Positions 42,495-51,718 of a stretch of 64,000 nt of DNA are shown in pieces. Position 1 is the stretch's first letter; each line of letters starts with the position of its first letter. The stretch lies in assembly GCA_965227335.1 (NCBI GenBank), contig CBDDFV010000001.1:124001-188000 (forward strand). The letters run 5' to 3'. The stretch is from CBDDFV01 sp965227335 (GTDB lineage: Bacteria; Planctomycetota; Phycisphaerae; Phycisphaerales; SM1A02). The position numbers were made by a program, and so were the translations under genes. The notes beneath the pieces were generated by a model. The model ran no database searches, had not been told where the DNA came from, and saw nothing but the letters and a program-made list of their open reading frames with translations.

Positions 42495-42962
42495 ATGATG
42501 GCCTGGGGCTCCATCCTGATCTTCGTCGCGGCAGCGGCGGTGCTGCCGTTCCTCGCCGCGGGACTCGGGCTCGCCCTCCTTCGCCGCCGGCCGTCACGTC
42601 GACGGGTGTTTCGACGCACCGTCACCGTCGCGCTCGCGGGCTACGCGGTCGTGATCGTCGCCGCCGGGGTCCTCCTGCTGATCGCCGCCGGGCGCCAGAC
42701 GTCGAGCCTGTCGATGGCCGTGTTCATCGTCGGGCTGATCGGACCGGCCCTCGCCCTGTTCTTCGGGTTCCTCGCCATCTTCGATCGCTTCTGCCCGACG
42801 CCCGGACGCTGTCGCGGCTGTGACTACGACCTCCGCGGCCTCGACGCCAACCGCTGTCCCGAGTGCGGCTGCCCGCGCCTCTGCGCCGCGTGCGGGCACG
42901 ACCTCGCGGGACTGGACGGCCCCTTCTGCCCGGCGTGCGGAACCCGCCCGCCCCTCGCCTGA
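42495..42962 (+). CDS. Membrane protein with double zinc ribbon
   Basis: This 155-residue protein has three hydrophobic helices (ILIFVAAAAVLPFLAAGLG, VALAGYAVVIVAAGVLLLI, MAVFIVGLIGPALALFFGFLAIF). A C-terminal double ribbon follows: CRGCDYDLRGLDANRCPECG, then CAACGHDLAGLDGPFCPACG. The first ribbon is the planctomycete YDLRG type. Its function is unknown; such ribbons probably face the cytoplasm. It is a relative of the genes at 9440 and 60649. Confidence 0.8.
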   Translation: MMAWGSILIFVAAAAVLPFLAAGLGLALLRRRPSRRRVFRRTVTVALAGYAVVIVAAGVLLLIAAGRQTSSLSMAVFIVGLIGPALALFFGFLAIFDRFCPTPGRCRGCDYDLRGLDANRCPECGCPRLCAACGHDLAGLDGPFCPACGTRPPLA

Positions 42963-43086
42963 CGTCCGCGACCAGCGACCCTGCGGCGACGCATCCGCCG
43001 CCCGTGAAATCACGACCGGACTTCGCGACAGATCCGACCCGCCTCGGCATCCCGGTGGGCGACACGCCGTTTCGAGGAGACCCGCC

Positions 43087-44220
43087 ATGCCGCCCGTCAT
43101 CGCCGTCAGTCTCACGCTCTCGCTGGTGATCGCCGCCCGTCTCGCGGCGCCGCCGGTCCTCGACGAAGCGGAAGCCCTCCGCCGTCTCGGTGAAGCGTCG
43201 TCCGCCGCGTGGATCGAGGACGGCGTGCTCTTCGCCGTGGTGCGGGCCGAGGCTGACGCCGTCCAGCTTCTCGCCGCCGTGCAGAAACCCCTCGATTGTC
43301 TGGATGCACCCGGTCTCTGGGGCGGGGCCTTCCCGCTCGACCGCGCTGACGAGGCGGCAATGTCCTGCGGTTTCGCGATTCAGACCGGCGACACGGTCGA
43401 ACGCCGCCATGACACGCCGCCGATTCGCGGTCCCCACGCACGGCCCGCCCCGAAGATCGCCGATCCGTTGCGCGGCACGGTCACGACCCACGTGATCGAG
43501 AGTCGATCGCTCGGGGCCGCCCGCTCGCTCCACGTCTACCTCCCGCCGGCGGTTCCAGCGGAGGCGATTCGACAAGTCGTCTTCCTCGCCGACGGACAGG
43601 CCGCCGCGAACTACGCGACCGTCGTGGAGCCGCTGGTCGTCACGGGGACGATTCCGCCCACCGCGATCGTCGGCGTCGCGTCCGACACGAGCGGCGGGGC
43701 GGGCGATCCGGCGAACGACTTCCGAGCGATGGAGTACCTGAAGGGATTCGACGAACTGGTGGACGGCGCTGATCCGGAGCGATTCGATCGACACTGGCGC
43801 TTGTTCACGGAGGAAGTTCCGGCGTGGGTGGAGTCGGAACTGGGTCTCAGCGTCCCGTGTTCGGATCGCATCGTCGCGGGGACGTCGAACGGCGGTGCGT
43901 TCGCCGCCGCCGTCGCCGCGCTCGCGCCGGATCGATTCGGCGCGTCGATCGTGATGTCATCGGGGTGGCTGATGGCGCCCGACCTCTTCACGCCGCCGCC
44001 GCCCGACACCGTTCACGCCGCGTTCTTCTCCGCCGGCGTTTACGAGCCGCGCTTCCTTGAGCAGACCCGTCGGGCGTACGAGTCGGCGGGTCGGGCCGGG
44101 TACGTCGTCGCCCTGGACGAGCGAATCGGCGGGCACGATCCGCTCATCTGGCGCGAGCAACTGGCGGCCGGTCTGCGGTGGATCCATGCCTCACGCGCGG
44201 CGCCCGCGGACGCCGAATGA
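43087..44220 (+). CDS. Exported alpha/beta-hydrolase esterase (enterochelin esterase-like)
   Basis: This 377-residue protein has a signal peptide (IAVSLTLSLVIAARLAA) and an N-terminal beta domain. An esterase D/enterochelin esterase-type hydrolase domain follows: RSLHVYLPPAVPAEAIRQVVFLADGQ, IVGVASDT, the nucleophile elbow IVAGTSNGGAFAA (GxSxG) and the catalytic His in IGGHDPLIW. GGAGA precedes ATG 43087. The substrate may be a feruloyl, siderophore or acetyl ester and cannot be told. It converges with cysS. Confidence 0.88.
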   Translation: MPPVIAVSLTLSLVIAARLAAPPVLDEAEALRRLGEASSAAWIEDGVLFAVVRAEADAVQLLAAVQKPLDCLDAPGLWGGAFPLDRADEAAMSCGFAIQTGDTVERRHDTPPIRGPHARPAPKIADPLRGTVTTHVIESRSLGAARSLHVYLPPAVPAEAIRQVVFLADGQAAANYATVVEPLVVTGTIPPTAIVGVASDTSGGAGDPANDFRAMEYLKGFDELVDGADPERFDRHWRLFTEEVPAWVESELGLSVPCSDRIVAGTSNGGAFAAAVAALAPDRFGASIVMSSGWLMAPDLFTPPPPDTVHAAFFSAGVYEPRFLEQTRRAYESAGRAGYVVALDERIGGHDPLIWREQLAAGLRWIHASRAAPADAE

Positions 44221-44224
44221 CGCC

Positions 44225-44256
44225 GGACCCGCGCCCCTACTGCACGGTGCGGGTCC
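44225..44256. terminator. Hairpin between convergent esterase and cysS
   Basis: A perfect 8-bp stem GGACCCGC/GCGGGTCC (44225-44232 and 44249-44256) spans the cysS stop codon and lies just past the esterase stop, so it may serve both genes. No T run is present. Confidence 0.5.
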
Positions 44257-45796
44257 AGGTGGTTCCTTCGGGTCCGTCCTTGATGGTGACGCCGAGGGCG
44301 ATGAGGTCGTCGCGGGCCTGGTCCGCCGCGCCCCAGTCCTTCGCGGCCCGAGCCTCGGCCCGCTTCGCGATCAGCGCCTCGACCTGCGCGGCGAAGTCGT
44401 CGTCGCCCGCCCCGCGCTGCGACGGATCATGCTCGATCGACAGCACGCCGAGCACGCTGTCCATCTGCAGCAGGGCGTCGAGTTCGTCGCCGAGGGTTCC
44501 ATCGCCGCCGTCGCCCGCGGGCGGTTTCGAGGGGTCGTATGCGCCCACGCCGGTCGACAACGCGCCGATCGCGCCGCCGACGTTGAGGTCCTGGGCGAGC
44601 GCGGCGGTGAATGCGGCGAGCGCTTCGACGAGCGGTCCCGGTTTCGGCGCGGGGGCGTCGCGATGTTCTTCGAGCCACGCGCGGAGCCGCGCCCAGCGGT
44701 CGATCTGCCGCTGCGCGTCCTTCAGCCCCTGCAGCGTGAAGTTCGCGTTGGCGCGGTAGTGGGTCTTGATGAGTTCGAGCCGCACGGCGGCGGGCGTCGC
44801 GCCCTTGTTCAGCAGATCGCGAAGGGTGAAGAAGTTGCCCTTCGACTTGGACATCTTCTCGCCTTCGACGATCAGGAACCGCGTGTGAAACCAGTAGCGG
44901 GCGAAGTGCTCGTTGCCGGCGCCGCAGCACGACTGCGCGATTTCGCATTCGTGGTGCGGGAAGATGTTGTCCTCGCCGCCGGAGTGCAGGTCGATGACGC
45001 CGTTCGTGAGATCGCCGAGCAGCGTCTCCGCCATCACCGAGCACTCGAGGTGCCAGCCCGGATAGCCTTCGCCCCAGGGGCTGTCCCACTTCATGAGGTG
45101 GCTGGGGTCGGGTTTCCAGAGCATGAAGTCGGCGGGATGCTTCTTGATCGACTGGGTGGTCTCGTCGACGCGTCCGCCCATGCCGGAGCGGATGGCGTCG
45201 GGCGTGTTGCCCGAGAGTCGGCCGTAGGCCGGGAAGGACTGCACGTCGAAGTACACGACGCCGTCGGAACCGACGTAGGCGTGGCCGCGCTCGATGAGCG
45301 TCTCCACCAGCGTGATCATCTCCGCGATGTAGCTCGTCGGGCGGGGCAGGAGTTCGGGCCGTTCGTCCGCTTCGTCGACGACCTTCATGCCCAGCGTCTT
45401 CGCGTCCTCGATGAAGGCGTCCGCGTAGAAGCCGGCGATTGCGTAGGGATCGGTCGGATCAAGATCGACGTCCTCGGGGAGCTTCCCGGACTTCTTGTCC
45501 TCGAGGAGCCGCTTCTTCGCGGCCTCCATCTTGTCCTCGCCGCCGCCGTCCGCCTGGTCGTCGTCGGTCATGTGGCCGACGTCGGTGATGTTCATCACGT
45601 GACGAACCTCGTAGCCGAGGAGTTCCAGCGTGCGTCGGAGGACATCCGCGTTCAGAAATGACCGGAAGTTCCCGATGTGGGCGTAGTCGTAGACCGTCGG
45701 GCCGCAGGTGTAGAACGTGACGACGCGGCCGGCGGGATCGAGCGGGACGAACTCGTCCTGCGAACCCGTGAGCGTGTTGTGGAGGCGGAGCGACAT
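44237..45796 (-). CDS. cysS: Cysteinyl-tRNA synthetase
   Basis: This class Ia synthetase charges tRNA(Cys). The 519 residues start MSLRLHNTLTGSQDEFVPLD. The zinc/HIGH region is YTCGPTVYDYAHIGNFRSF, and the zinc ligands include GWHLECSVM and HPHHECEIAQ-like FPHHECEIAQS. The KMSKS loop is KMSKSKGNFFT. An insert of about 25 charged residues after NITDVGHMTDDD is longer than in E. coli. The C-terminal anticodon-binding part is shortened. It is divergent from the glycan operon. Confidence 0.96.
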   Translation of the reverse strand: MSLRLHNTLTGSQDEFVPLDPAGRVVTFYTCGPTVYDYAHIGNFRSFLNADVLRRTLELLGYEVRHVMNITDVGHMTDDDQADGGGEDKMEAAKKRLLEDKKSGKLPEDVDLDPTDPYAIAGFYADAFIEDAKTLGMKVVDEADERPELLPRPTSYIAEMITLVETLIERGHAYVGSDGVVYFDVQSFPAYGRLSGNTPDAIRSGMGGRVDETTQSIKKHPADFMLWKPDPSHLMKWDSPWGEGYPGWHLECSVMAETLLGDLTNGVIDLHSGGEDNIFPHHECEIAQSCCGAGNEHFARYWFHTRFLIVEGEKMSKSKGNFFTLRDLLNKGATPAAVRLELIKTHYRANANFTLQGLKDAQRQIDRWARLRAWLEEHRDAPAPKPGPLVEALAAFTAALAQDLNVGGAIGALSTGVGAYDPSKPPAGDGGDGTLGDELDALLQMDSVLGVLSIEHDPSQRGAGDDDFAAQVEALIAKRAEARAAKDWGAADQARDDLIALGVTIKDGPEGTTWTRTVQ

Positions 45797-45926
45797 AGGG
45801 GAGCACCCTACGACGGGGACCCCCCCGGGGCAAGGGGCCGCCGCGGCGACTCAACGCGAACCGGTAAGATGCCACGCACGTACGACCACCGCCGCCCCGC
45901 TGCGGCCGGCGCGAAAGGGAGGCCCG

Positions 45927-46913
45927 ATGTCGATGTCCGCGACCAATGATCCGTTTTCCGTCTTCGCCGGCGCCCGGGCCCTCGTCACCGGCGGGGCGGG
46001 CTTTATCGGATCGCACATCGCCCGCACGCTGCGGACGCTCGGCGCCGAGGTGACGGTCATCGACGACCTCTCCACCGGGCACGCGTCCAACTTGCCGGCC
46101 GACGACCCCGATCTGCGGCTCGTCGAGGCCTCGATTCTCGACCGCGGCGCCCTGGCCGACGCCGTTCGCGGCTGCCGCTATGTCTTCCATGAGGCGGCGA
46201 TGGTCTCGGTGCCCCAGTCCGTGGCGGAGCCGGAGACGTGCCTCGAGATCAACGTCGTCGGCGTCCAGCGGGTGCTCGACGCGGCGCTCGCGGCGGGGGC
46301 GGAGCGCGTCGTCTTCGCGTCCTCGGCCGCGGTGTACGGCGACGACCCGACCCTCCCTTCGACCGAAACCGACGTCATGGTGTCGTGCTCGCCCTACGCG
46401 GCCAGCAAGGCGACCGGCGAACTGCTGCTGCAGACGGCGAGCCGCTGCCACGGCCTGTCCACGGCGAGCCTCCGCTACTTCAATGTCTTCGGGCCCCGTC
46501 AGGACCCGAAGTCGCCGTACGCGGCGGTGATCTCCGCCTTCACCGACATCCTCATGCAGGGCGGCCAGCCCCGCGTCTTCGGCGACGGAACGCAGACCCG
46601 CGACTTCGTGTTCGTCGAGAACGTGGTGCGGGCGAATCTGCTCGCGGCGGCGCGTCCGGAGCCGTTGATGGGCGAGACGATGAACATCGGCACCGGCGTC
46701 CGCACGAGTCTGCTCGACCTGCTGCGGGTCATGGGCGACGTGCTGGAAGTCGACTCGACGCCGCAGTTCGAGCCGCCTCGCGCCGGCGACGTGCCGCACT
46801 CGGTGGCGAACATCACGCGAGCTGGAGAGCTTCTCGGCTACGAGCCGCAGGCGACGCTGGAGGAGGGGCTGGCGGCGTTGATCCGTCACGAGCAGGGGAA
46901 GGTCGCGGGATGA
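45927..46913 (+). CDS. NAD-dependent nucleotide-sugar epimerase/dehydratase
   Basis: This 328-residue extended SDR has the NAD site ALVTGGAGFIGSHI and the acidic residue after strand 2 (VIDDLSTGH). SSAAVYGDD carries the catalytic Ser/Thr region, and the YxxxK is in SPYAASKATGE. The substrate-binding RYFNVFGPRQDP motif follows. It is most like UDP-glucose/UDP-GlcNAc 4-epimerases. AAAGGGAGG precedes the ATG. The stop overlaps the next gene (ATGA). It is the first gene of a three-gene surface-glycan operon. Confidence 0.92.
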   Translation: MSMSATNDPFSVFAGARALVTGGAGFIGSHIARTLRTLGAEVTVIDDLSTGHASNLPADDPDLRLVEASILDRGALADAVRGCRYVFHEAAMVSVPQSVAEPETCLEINVVGVQRVLDAALAAGAERVVFASSAAVYGDDPTLPSTETDVMVSCSPYAASKATGELLLQTASRCHGLSTASLRYFNVFGPRQDPKSPYAAVISAFTDILMQGGQPRVFGDGTQTRDFVFVENVVRANLLAAARPEPLMGETMNIGTGVRTSLLDLLRVMGDVLEVDSTPQFEPPRAGDVPHSVANITRAGELLGYEPQATLEEGLAALIRHEQGKVAG

Positions 46914-48070
46914 GCGACGAGCGGTTTCCGATCATTCAGATCGCGCCGACCTTCGTCGATCTCGATCGGGAGACCATCGGCGTCTCGAACAGCGTGCGCC
47001 AGATCTGTCTGCGGCTGGGGCGACGCGGCCATCCGGTGCGTCTGTACTGCGGGAATCGGCAGGCGGGCGCGGTGACGAAGGCGCCGGGCGTCTATCGCGA
47101 GCACGAGAACGTCGAGCAGCATGTGTTCGGGCAGCGCGGTCATCCGCTGCTGGGGCCGACGGGTCCGGTCCGTCGCGCGCTGGCGACGATGGACGCCGCG
47201 CCGATCGCGCACGTCCACACGTGTTTCTCGGCGTTCAGCGAGACGGCGATGCGGTCGCTGCAGGGTCGGGGGATTCCCTACCTGTTCACGCCGCGCGGCA
47301 AGCTGAGTCCCGGTCCGCTGCAGCAGAGCGCCGGCGCGAAGCGACTGTGGTGGCGTTGGAAGGGTCGGAAGGCGGTGTCGGGCGCCGCCCGGATGGTGAT
47401 CTCCAGCGCCACGGAGACCGTGCCGCGCTCGACGCTGGGATTGCCGGAGGCCGTGGACGTGGTGCCGAACGGGTATGAGCCGTTCGACGTCGACGCCGCG
47501 CGTCAGCGCACGCCGAAGCGGATCACCGAGCCGTCGATTCTGTTCCTGTCGGCGATCGATCCGCGGAAGCAGCCGGTGCTGCTTGTCGAGGCGTACGCGT
47601 CGTCGGAGGCGAGGCGAACGCATCGTCTGCGGTTCGTGGGTCCGGATCACTTCGATCACTGGAAGGACGTGGCGGCGGCGGCGGCGCGTTGCGGGGTGTC
47701 GGACCGCGTCGATTACGACGGTCCGGCCTACGGCGAGGACAAGCACCAGATGCTGGTCGAGAGCGTCTGCATGTGTCTGTTGTCAACGGGCGAGGGATTC
47801 CCGATGGTCCTTTGTGAAGCCATCGGGGCGGGGCTGCCGATCATCGTTTCGCCGTACTGCAACTTCGGCGCCGCGGTGCGGGCGGGCGTGGGCGTCGAGG
47901 TTCCGGACTTCACCGCGACGGCGTGGGCGGAGGCCATCGACGCGGTCTGTCTCGACGCCGATCGTCGCGCCGGCATGGTCGAGGCGTGCCGGCGATATGC
48001 GCCGGGCATCACCTGGGACGCCACGATCGACCAGTGGCTCGAACTCTACCGACGGTACGGCGCCTTCTGA
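46910..48070 (+). CDS. Glycosyltransferase, GT4-like
   Basis: This 386-residue glycosyltransferase of the GT-B fold has an N-terminal domain with IGVSNSVRQICLRLGRRGHPV and HTCFSAFSETAMRSL. VVPNGYEPFDV lies in the linker, and the C-terminal nucleotide-sugar site is GEGFPMVLCEAIGAGLPIIVS (E-x7-E motif). It transfers a sugar from a nucleotide donor onto a growing glycan at the inner membrane. The start overlaps the epimerase stop by four bases and its stop overlaps the next start (TGATG), so the three genes are tightly coupled. Confidence 0.92.
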   Translation: MSDERFPIIQIAPTFVDLDRETIGVSNSVRQICLRLGRRGHPVRLYCGNRQAGAVTKAPGVYREHENVEQHVFGQRGHPLLGPTGPVRRALATMDAAPIAHVHTCFSAFSETAMRSLQGRGIPYLFTPRGKLSPGPLQQSAGAKRLWWRWKGRKAVSGAARMVISSATETVPRSTLGLPEAVDVVPNGYEPFDVDAARQRTPKRITEPSILFLSAIDPRKQPVLLVEAYASSEARRTHRLRFVGPDHFDHWKDVAAAAARCGVSDRVDYDGPAYGEDKHQMLVESVCMCLLSTGEGFPMVLCEAIGAGLPIIVSPYCNFGAAVRAGVGVEVPDFTATAWAEAIDAVCLDADRRAGMVEACRRYAPGITWDATIDQWLELYRRYGAF

Positions 48071-48735
48071 TGACGACCGACTCCCGCCAGCCCGACGCCC
48101 CCGCGAAGCCGCGCATCTTCCAGCGGCTCGATCGCACCGCGTCGCGTCCGTACCCGAAGTCGGACTACGTCCGGAAGGCGTGGTGGCGGCTGGTGCAGGC
48201 GACGCTGTTCCGTCTCGTCCTGCCCCGCGGCGCCCGCTGGCGGGTGTTCTGGCTCCGTCGCTTCGGGGCGCGGGTGCGAGGCGGCGTCCGGCGCACGGTC
48301 ACGGTCTGGCATCCGTGGCTGTTCACGATGGGCGAGTACAGCCTGCTCGCGGACAACGTGACGGTCTACAACCTCGGCGAGGTCGTGATCGGCGCGCACA
48401 CCGTGATCTCGCAGGACGCGTACCTCTGCGCCGGCACCCATGACTTCAAGCAGCCGGACATGCCGCTGCTGCGTCCCACGATCCGGGTGGGGTCCGGCGT
48501 GTGGATCTGCGCCGGCGCGTTCATCGGGCCCGGCGTGACCATCGGCGACAACGCGATCGTCGGGGCCCGCGCCGTTGTCATGCGCGACGTCCCCGCCGGC
48601 ATGATCGTCGCCGGCAACCCGGCCCGGGTCGTCGCCCCCCGACGCATGCCCGAGGTCGAACTCGAAGGCGAGGGACGATCACGCCATGTCGCCGACGCGG
48701 AGCGCATCGATACGGACGCCGACCCCGATGCGTGA
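48070..48735 (+). CDS. Left-handed beta-helix acetyltransferase (WcaF-like)
   Basis: This 221-residue acyltransferase has an N-terminal helical part (VRKAWWRLVQATLFRL) and a hexapeptide-repeat beta helix. The helix includes EVVIGAHTVISQDAYLCAGTHDF (catalytic His in the WcaF/colanic-acid type), IRVGSGVWICAGAFIGPGVTIGDNAIVGARAVV and the ending AGNPARVVAPR. It probably adds acetyl from acetyl-CoA to the glycan made with the two upstream genes. The charged tail after the helix is not conserved in the family as I know it. Confidence 0.92.
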   Translation: MTTDSRQPDAPAKPRIFQRLDRTASRPYPKSDYVRKAWWRLVQATLFRLVLPRGARWRVFWLRRFGARVRGGVRRTVTVWHPWLFTMGEYSLLADNVTVYNLGEVVIGAHTVISQDAYLCAGTHDFKQPDMPLLRPTIRVGSGVWICAGAFIGPGVTIGDNAIVGARAVVMRDVPAGMIVAGNPARVVAPRRMPEVELEGEGRSRHVADAERIDTDADPDA

Positions 48736-48740
48736 CGTCG

Positions 48741-49319
48741 TTACGGCGCGCGGTAGATCCCCGTGGCGTCGATCACCAGCACGTTGCTGTTGGGCCAGCC
48801 CGGACGCGGACCGACCGAGCCCACCACGATCACCTCGTCCTGCGGCTTCAGACCATGCCGCGTCAGGTCGATCGGCATCGGGACGCCGTCCGCATCGATG
48901 AGCTGCACCGTGGCGCTGTTCGCCATGATCGTCTCGGGCGTCTCACAACAGTAGTCCCAGGGCACGGGACAGTGGTCGTCCTCCTTGGCGCTGCAGTCCG
49001 GGATGGCCGGGTCCATGATGATGAAGACCGCGGCCCCCTCGACGAACGGCTCCGCCCGTCCGCCGATCCGGCCCCGCACCACCACCTCGTCGCCCTCCGC
49101 CGCCGTCTCCTTCACGGCCGCCACGTCGACGGCGTCGACCGGCGCCGCGTCGAGCCGCCAGGCGGGCGCCGCGGGCGCGGCGGATGTCGGCTGGCCCGCC
49201 GGGGCGGCCGCGCCGCCGTTCGTCCCCGGGTCCGAGGTCTCGCTCTTCGTGCAGCCCGTCGCCAGCAGAGCGGCGCTCAGCGCCATCGAAAGCGTCAGCG
49301 TGAATTGCGTTCGTCGCAT
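48741..49319 (-). CDS. Lipoprotein with Cys-rich DDHCPVPWDYCC motif
   Basis: This 192-residue lipoprotein has the signal MALSAALLATGC and a Gly/Ala/Pro linker. Its domain carries VVVRGRIGG (OB-fold-like strand) and CSAKEDDHCPVPWDYCCETPE, and it ends with EVIVVGSVGPRPGW and VLVIDATGIYRAP. It looks like a small OB-type periplasmic domain with five Cys. It is the last gene of the ABC export operon, 53 bases after a permease, with GGAGA before ATG 49319. Its role in the transporter is unknown. Confidence 0.8.
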   Translation of the reverse strand: MRRTQFTLTLSMALSAALLATGCTKSETSDPGTNGGAAAPAGQPTSAAPAAPAWRLDAAPVDAVDVAAVKETAAEGDEVVVRGRIGGRAEPFVEGAAVFIIMDPAIPDCSAKEDDHCPVPWDYCCETPETIMANSATVQLIDADGVPMPIDLTRHGLKPQDEVIVVGSVGPRPGWPNSNVLVIDATGIYRAP

Positions 49320-49372
49320 GTCAGTCGGTCTCCATTGAAACCCGGCGAAGATGCTCGCCGGCAAGAAAGTAT

Positions 49373-50551
49373 TCAGTCCTGGTGCGCCTTCAACGCCTGG
49401 GTGATCGGCATCCGCAGACAGCGGATCGCCGGGGGCGCGGCGCCCACGAGGCCGACCAGCAGTCCGCCCGCCAGTCCCGTCAGCACCACCGGCGCATCCA
49501 TCGTCAGTTCGAACGCCCCCATCGAGAAACGCACCGCCAGTCCGTCGAGCAGCAGGAGGCCGGCCGCCGCGCCGATCAACGCGCCCGTCGCCGCCGCGAA
49601 CATCGATTCTTCCGTCAGATTCAGCACGATGGCCGTCCGCGTGAAGCCGAGCGCCTGCAGCATGCCGATTTCGCGCACCCGCGCGGCGAACGAGGCGTAC
49701 ATCGTGTTCAGTCCTCCGAGCAGGCCGCCCGCCGCGATCAGCACCGCGGTCACGATGATCATGATGCGGATGGGCCGGTAGAACGCGGCGATGGACGCGT
49801 AGTAGTCCGCTTCGCGGATCGCCGTGATCTCGAGGTCCAGCCGTGACTTCGCGAAGACGTCGACGGACGGGAAGCGTGCGGTGTCGAGCGAGACGATCAC
49901 GCACGACAGCGACGCTTCGCGTTTGGTGGCGATCTGCAGGTCGGTAAGGGGCAGCCAGAGTTCGGCGTCCATGACGGTGTTCGGCGCACGGAAGCGGCCG
50001 ACGATCGTCCACGGGCGATTGTCGAACCAGATCGTCTCGCCGACCGCGAGTCCTTCGTCGGGCAGCCCCAGACGCGCCGCCGCGAGTCCGCCCGCCATGA
50101 GTTCATCTTCGCCCGGACGGGGCGGTCGCCCCTCGACGATTTCGACCTCCGGATGCACGAGGTACGCGGTCGACGTCACGCCTCGCATCACGGAGGGTCG
50201 GGGCGTCGGATCATTCGCGTCGGTGCGGACGGGCAGGGCCATGTGGATTTCGGGCGAGACGTAGTCGATCTCGCCGGCCTTCTTGAGTCCGCGGATGCTC
50301 GCCGCCGCGATGCTGGCGACGTTGTTGCTGATCTGCGATCGCTCCACGCCCTCTTCGCTGCCGACGCCGATGATCATGACGTTTTCGTGGAGGGCGGGCG
50401 CGGTGACGAGCGTGCGCTGCATGCCGCGCACGAACCCCGCCGCGGCGAGAATCAGCACCACCACCAGGGCCGCGCCGACCAGCGATGCGATGAGACGCAC
50501 TTTGCTGCGGCCGAAGTTGCGGTAGGCGTATTCAAAGGGGAGCTGTCGCAT
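49373..50551 (-). CDS. MacB/FtsX-type ABC transporter permease
   Basis: This 392-residue permease has one N-terminal helix (LIASLVGAALVVVLILAAAGF), a large periplasmic domain (residues 45-265) and three C-terminal helices (IMIIVTAVLIAAGGLLGGLNTMY, AAATGALIGAAAGLLLLDGL, VVLTGLAGGLLVGLVGA). The cytoplasmic coupling motif REIGMLQALGFTR is the FtsX/MacB signature. These transporters use mechanotransmission rather than channel transport. It is paired with a second permease 16 bases upstream, so the complex may be a heterodimer. Confidence 0.9.
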   Translation of the reverse strand: MRQLPFEYAYRNFGRSKVRLIASLVGAALVVVLILAAAGFVRGMQRTLVTAPALHENVMIIGVGSEEGVERSQISNNVASIAAASIRGLKKAGEIDYVSPEIHMALPVRTDANDPTPRPSVMRGVTSTAYLVHPEVEIVEGRPPRPGEDELMAGGLAAARLGLPDEGLAVGETIWFDNRPWTIVGRFRAPNTVMDAELWLPLTDLQIATKREASLSCVIVSLDTARFPSVDVFAKSRLDLEITAIREADYYASIAAFYRPIRIMIIVTAVLIAAGGLLGGLNTMYASFAARVREIGMLQALGFTRTAIVLNLTEESMFAAATGALIGAAAGLLLLDGLAVRFSMGAFELTMDAPVVLTGLAGGLLVGLVGAAPPAIRCLRMPITQALKAHQD

Positions 50552-50566
50552 GGCGTCGTCGGTTCC

Positions 50567-51718
50567 TCAGACGGTGCGGAAGGCGTGGGCGATGTCGGTG
50601 CGGGAGGCCTGCCAGGCGGGGACGAGTCCGGCCGCGACGCCGAGTCCGCCGCACACGAGCAGACCGACAAGCAACTGCACGGGCGAGGCGTCGAGCGGAA
50701 TCGACTGCCCTTCGACCGAGAGGGCGAAGCTGCCGTAGTGGGCGGTCGCCAGCGCCGCCGCCCCGCCGATGAGTCCGCCCGCGAGCGCGGTGACGACGCC
50801 CTCCGCGATGATCAGCGCGGCGACGAGTCGTCCGGAGTATCCCAGCGTCTGCAGCACCGCATGTTCCGCCACCCGGCTCTGCACGCTGAGCACGATCGCG
50901 TTCCCGATCAACGCAAGAACCGCGATCAGGCAGCCGATCCCGAGCCACCCGGCGAAATCGACGAGTTCGATCAGGTCGTCCGCGATCTGGGCGACGAACG
51001 CCTTCTCGCTGAACGTCACCGTCGGCTCCTGCGCGGTGCTGAACAGTTCGTCGATCGCCGCCGCGACGAGCTCCAGCTGGTCGGGCGACGAGACGTTCAC
51101 GTTGAACTGCGTCACAATCCCGAGCTGATCCCGTCCCGCCAGCTGCACGAACTCGAGTGCGGTGTACGCGACGTTGTGGTCCTGCGCTTCCTCGGACCGG
51201 ATCACGCCCGCCACGTAGGCCGTCACCCCCGCCGCGTCGAACGTCATGCCGGGCGTCAGGCCGCGTCGTCGGGCGAGCGTTTCGCCGATCAGCGCGGCGT
51301 CGGTGCGTCGCTTCCAGTCCTCGATCGAGCCTTCGATGATCTCGAACTTCCCTTCACGCACCGCGAGGAAGTCGTCCTTCGGCACCCCTCGGAACGTGAC
51401 GACGTCGAGGCTGGTCCGGCAGTTGTTGACGACGACCTTCACCGGCACCGCGCGGGTGACGCCGTCGATGCGTTCGATCGCCCGCTGGTAGTCCTGCGGG
51501 AGCTGACTGGTGGCGGGGCAGAAGCGGTCCTTGCGGTAGACGACGAGGGTCGTCTCGTCCGCGCTCGCTTCCGTCGCCTCCGCCACGCCGCGCTCCATCG
51601 TGCGCACGGCGGTGAAGAGGTACATGGCGATCGCCACCCCGAGAATCGTCAGGGCCGTGCGCACGCGTCGACGCGCGGTCTGTCGCCACACGTAGGGGAT
51701 GAACTTCAGGACGCTCAT
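50567..51718 (-). CDS. MacB/FtsX-type ABC transporter permease (second)
   Basis: This 383-residue permease has the same layout: N-terminal helix (TALTILGVAIAMYLFTAV), periplasmic domain and three C-terminal helices. The coupling motif is VAEHAVLQTLGYSGRLVA. The periplasmic part contains FCPATSQLPQDYQRAIERIDGV and a Cys pair not seen in its partner. Its start overlaps the ATPase stop by four bases. Sequence divergence from the 49373 gene suggests distinct roles in a heterodimeric transporter. Confidence 0.9.
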   Translation of the reverse strand: MSVLKFIPYVWRQTARRRVRTALTILGVAIAMYLFTAVRTMERGVAEATEASADETTLVVYRKDRFCPATSQLPQDYQRAIERIDGVTRAVPVKVVVNNCRTSLDVVTFRGVPKDDFLAVREGKFEIIEGSIEDWKRRTDAALIGETLARRRGLTPGMTFDAAGVTAYVAGVIRSEEAQDHNVAYTALEFVQLAGRDQLGIVTQFNVNVSSPDQLELVAAAIDELFSTAQEPTVTFSEKAFVAQIADDLIELVDFAGWLGIGCLIAVLALIGNAIVLSVQSRVAEHAVLQTLGYSGRLVAALIIAEGVVTALAGGLIGGAAALATAHYGSFALSVEGQSIPLDASPVQLLVGLLVCGGLGVAAGLVPAWQASRTDIAHAFRTV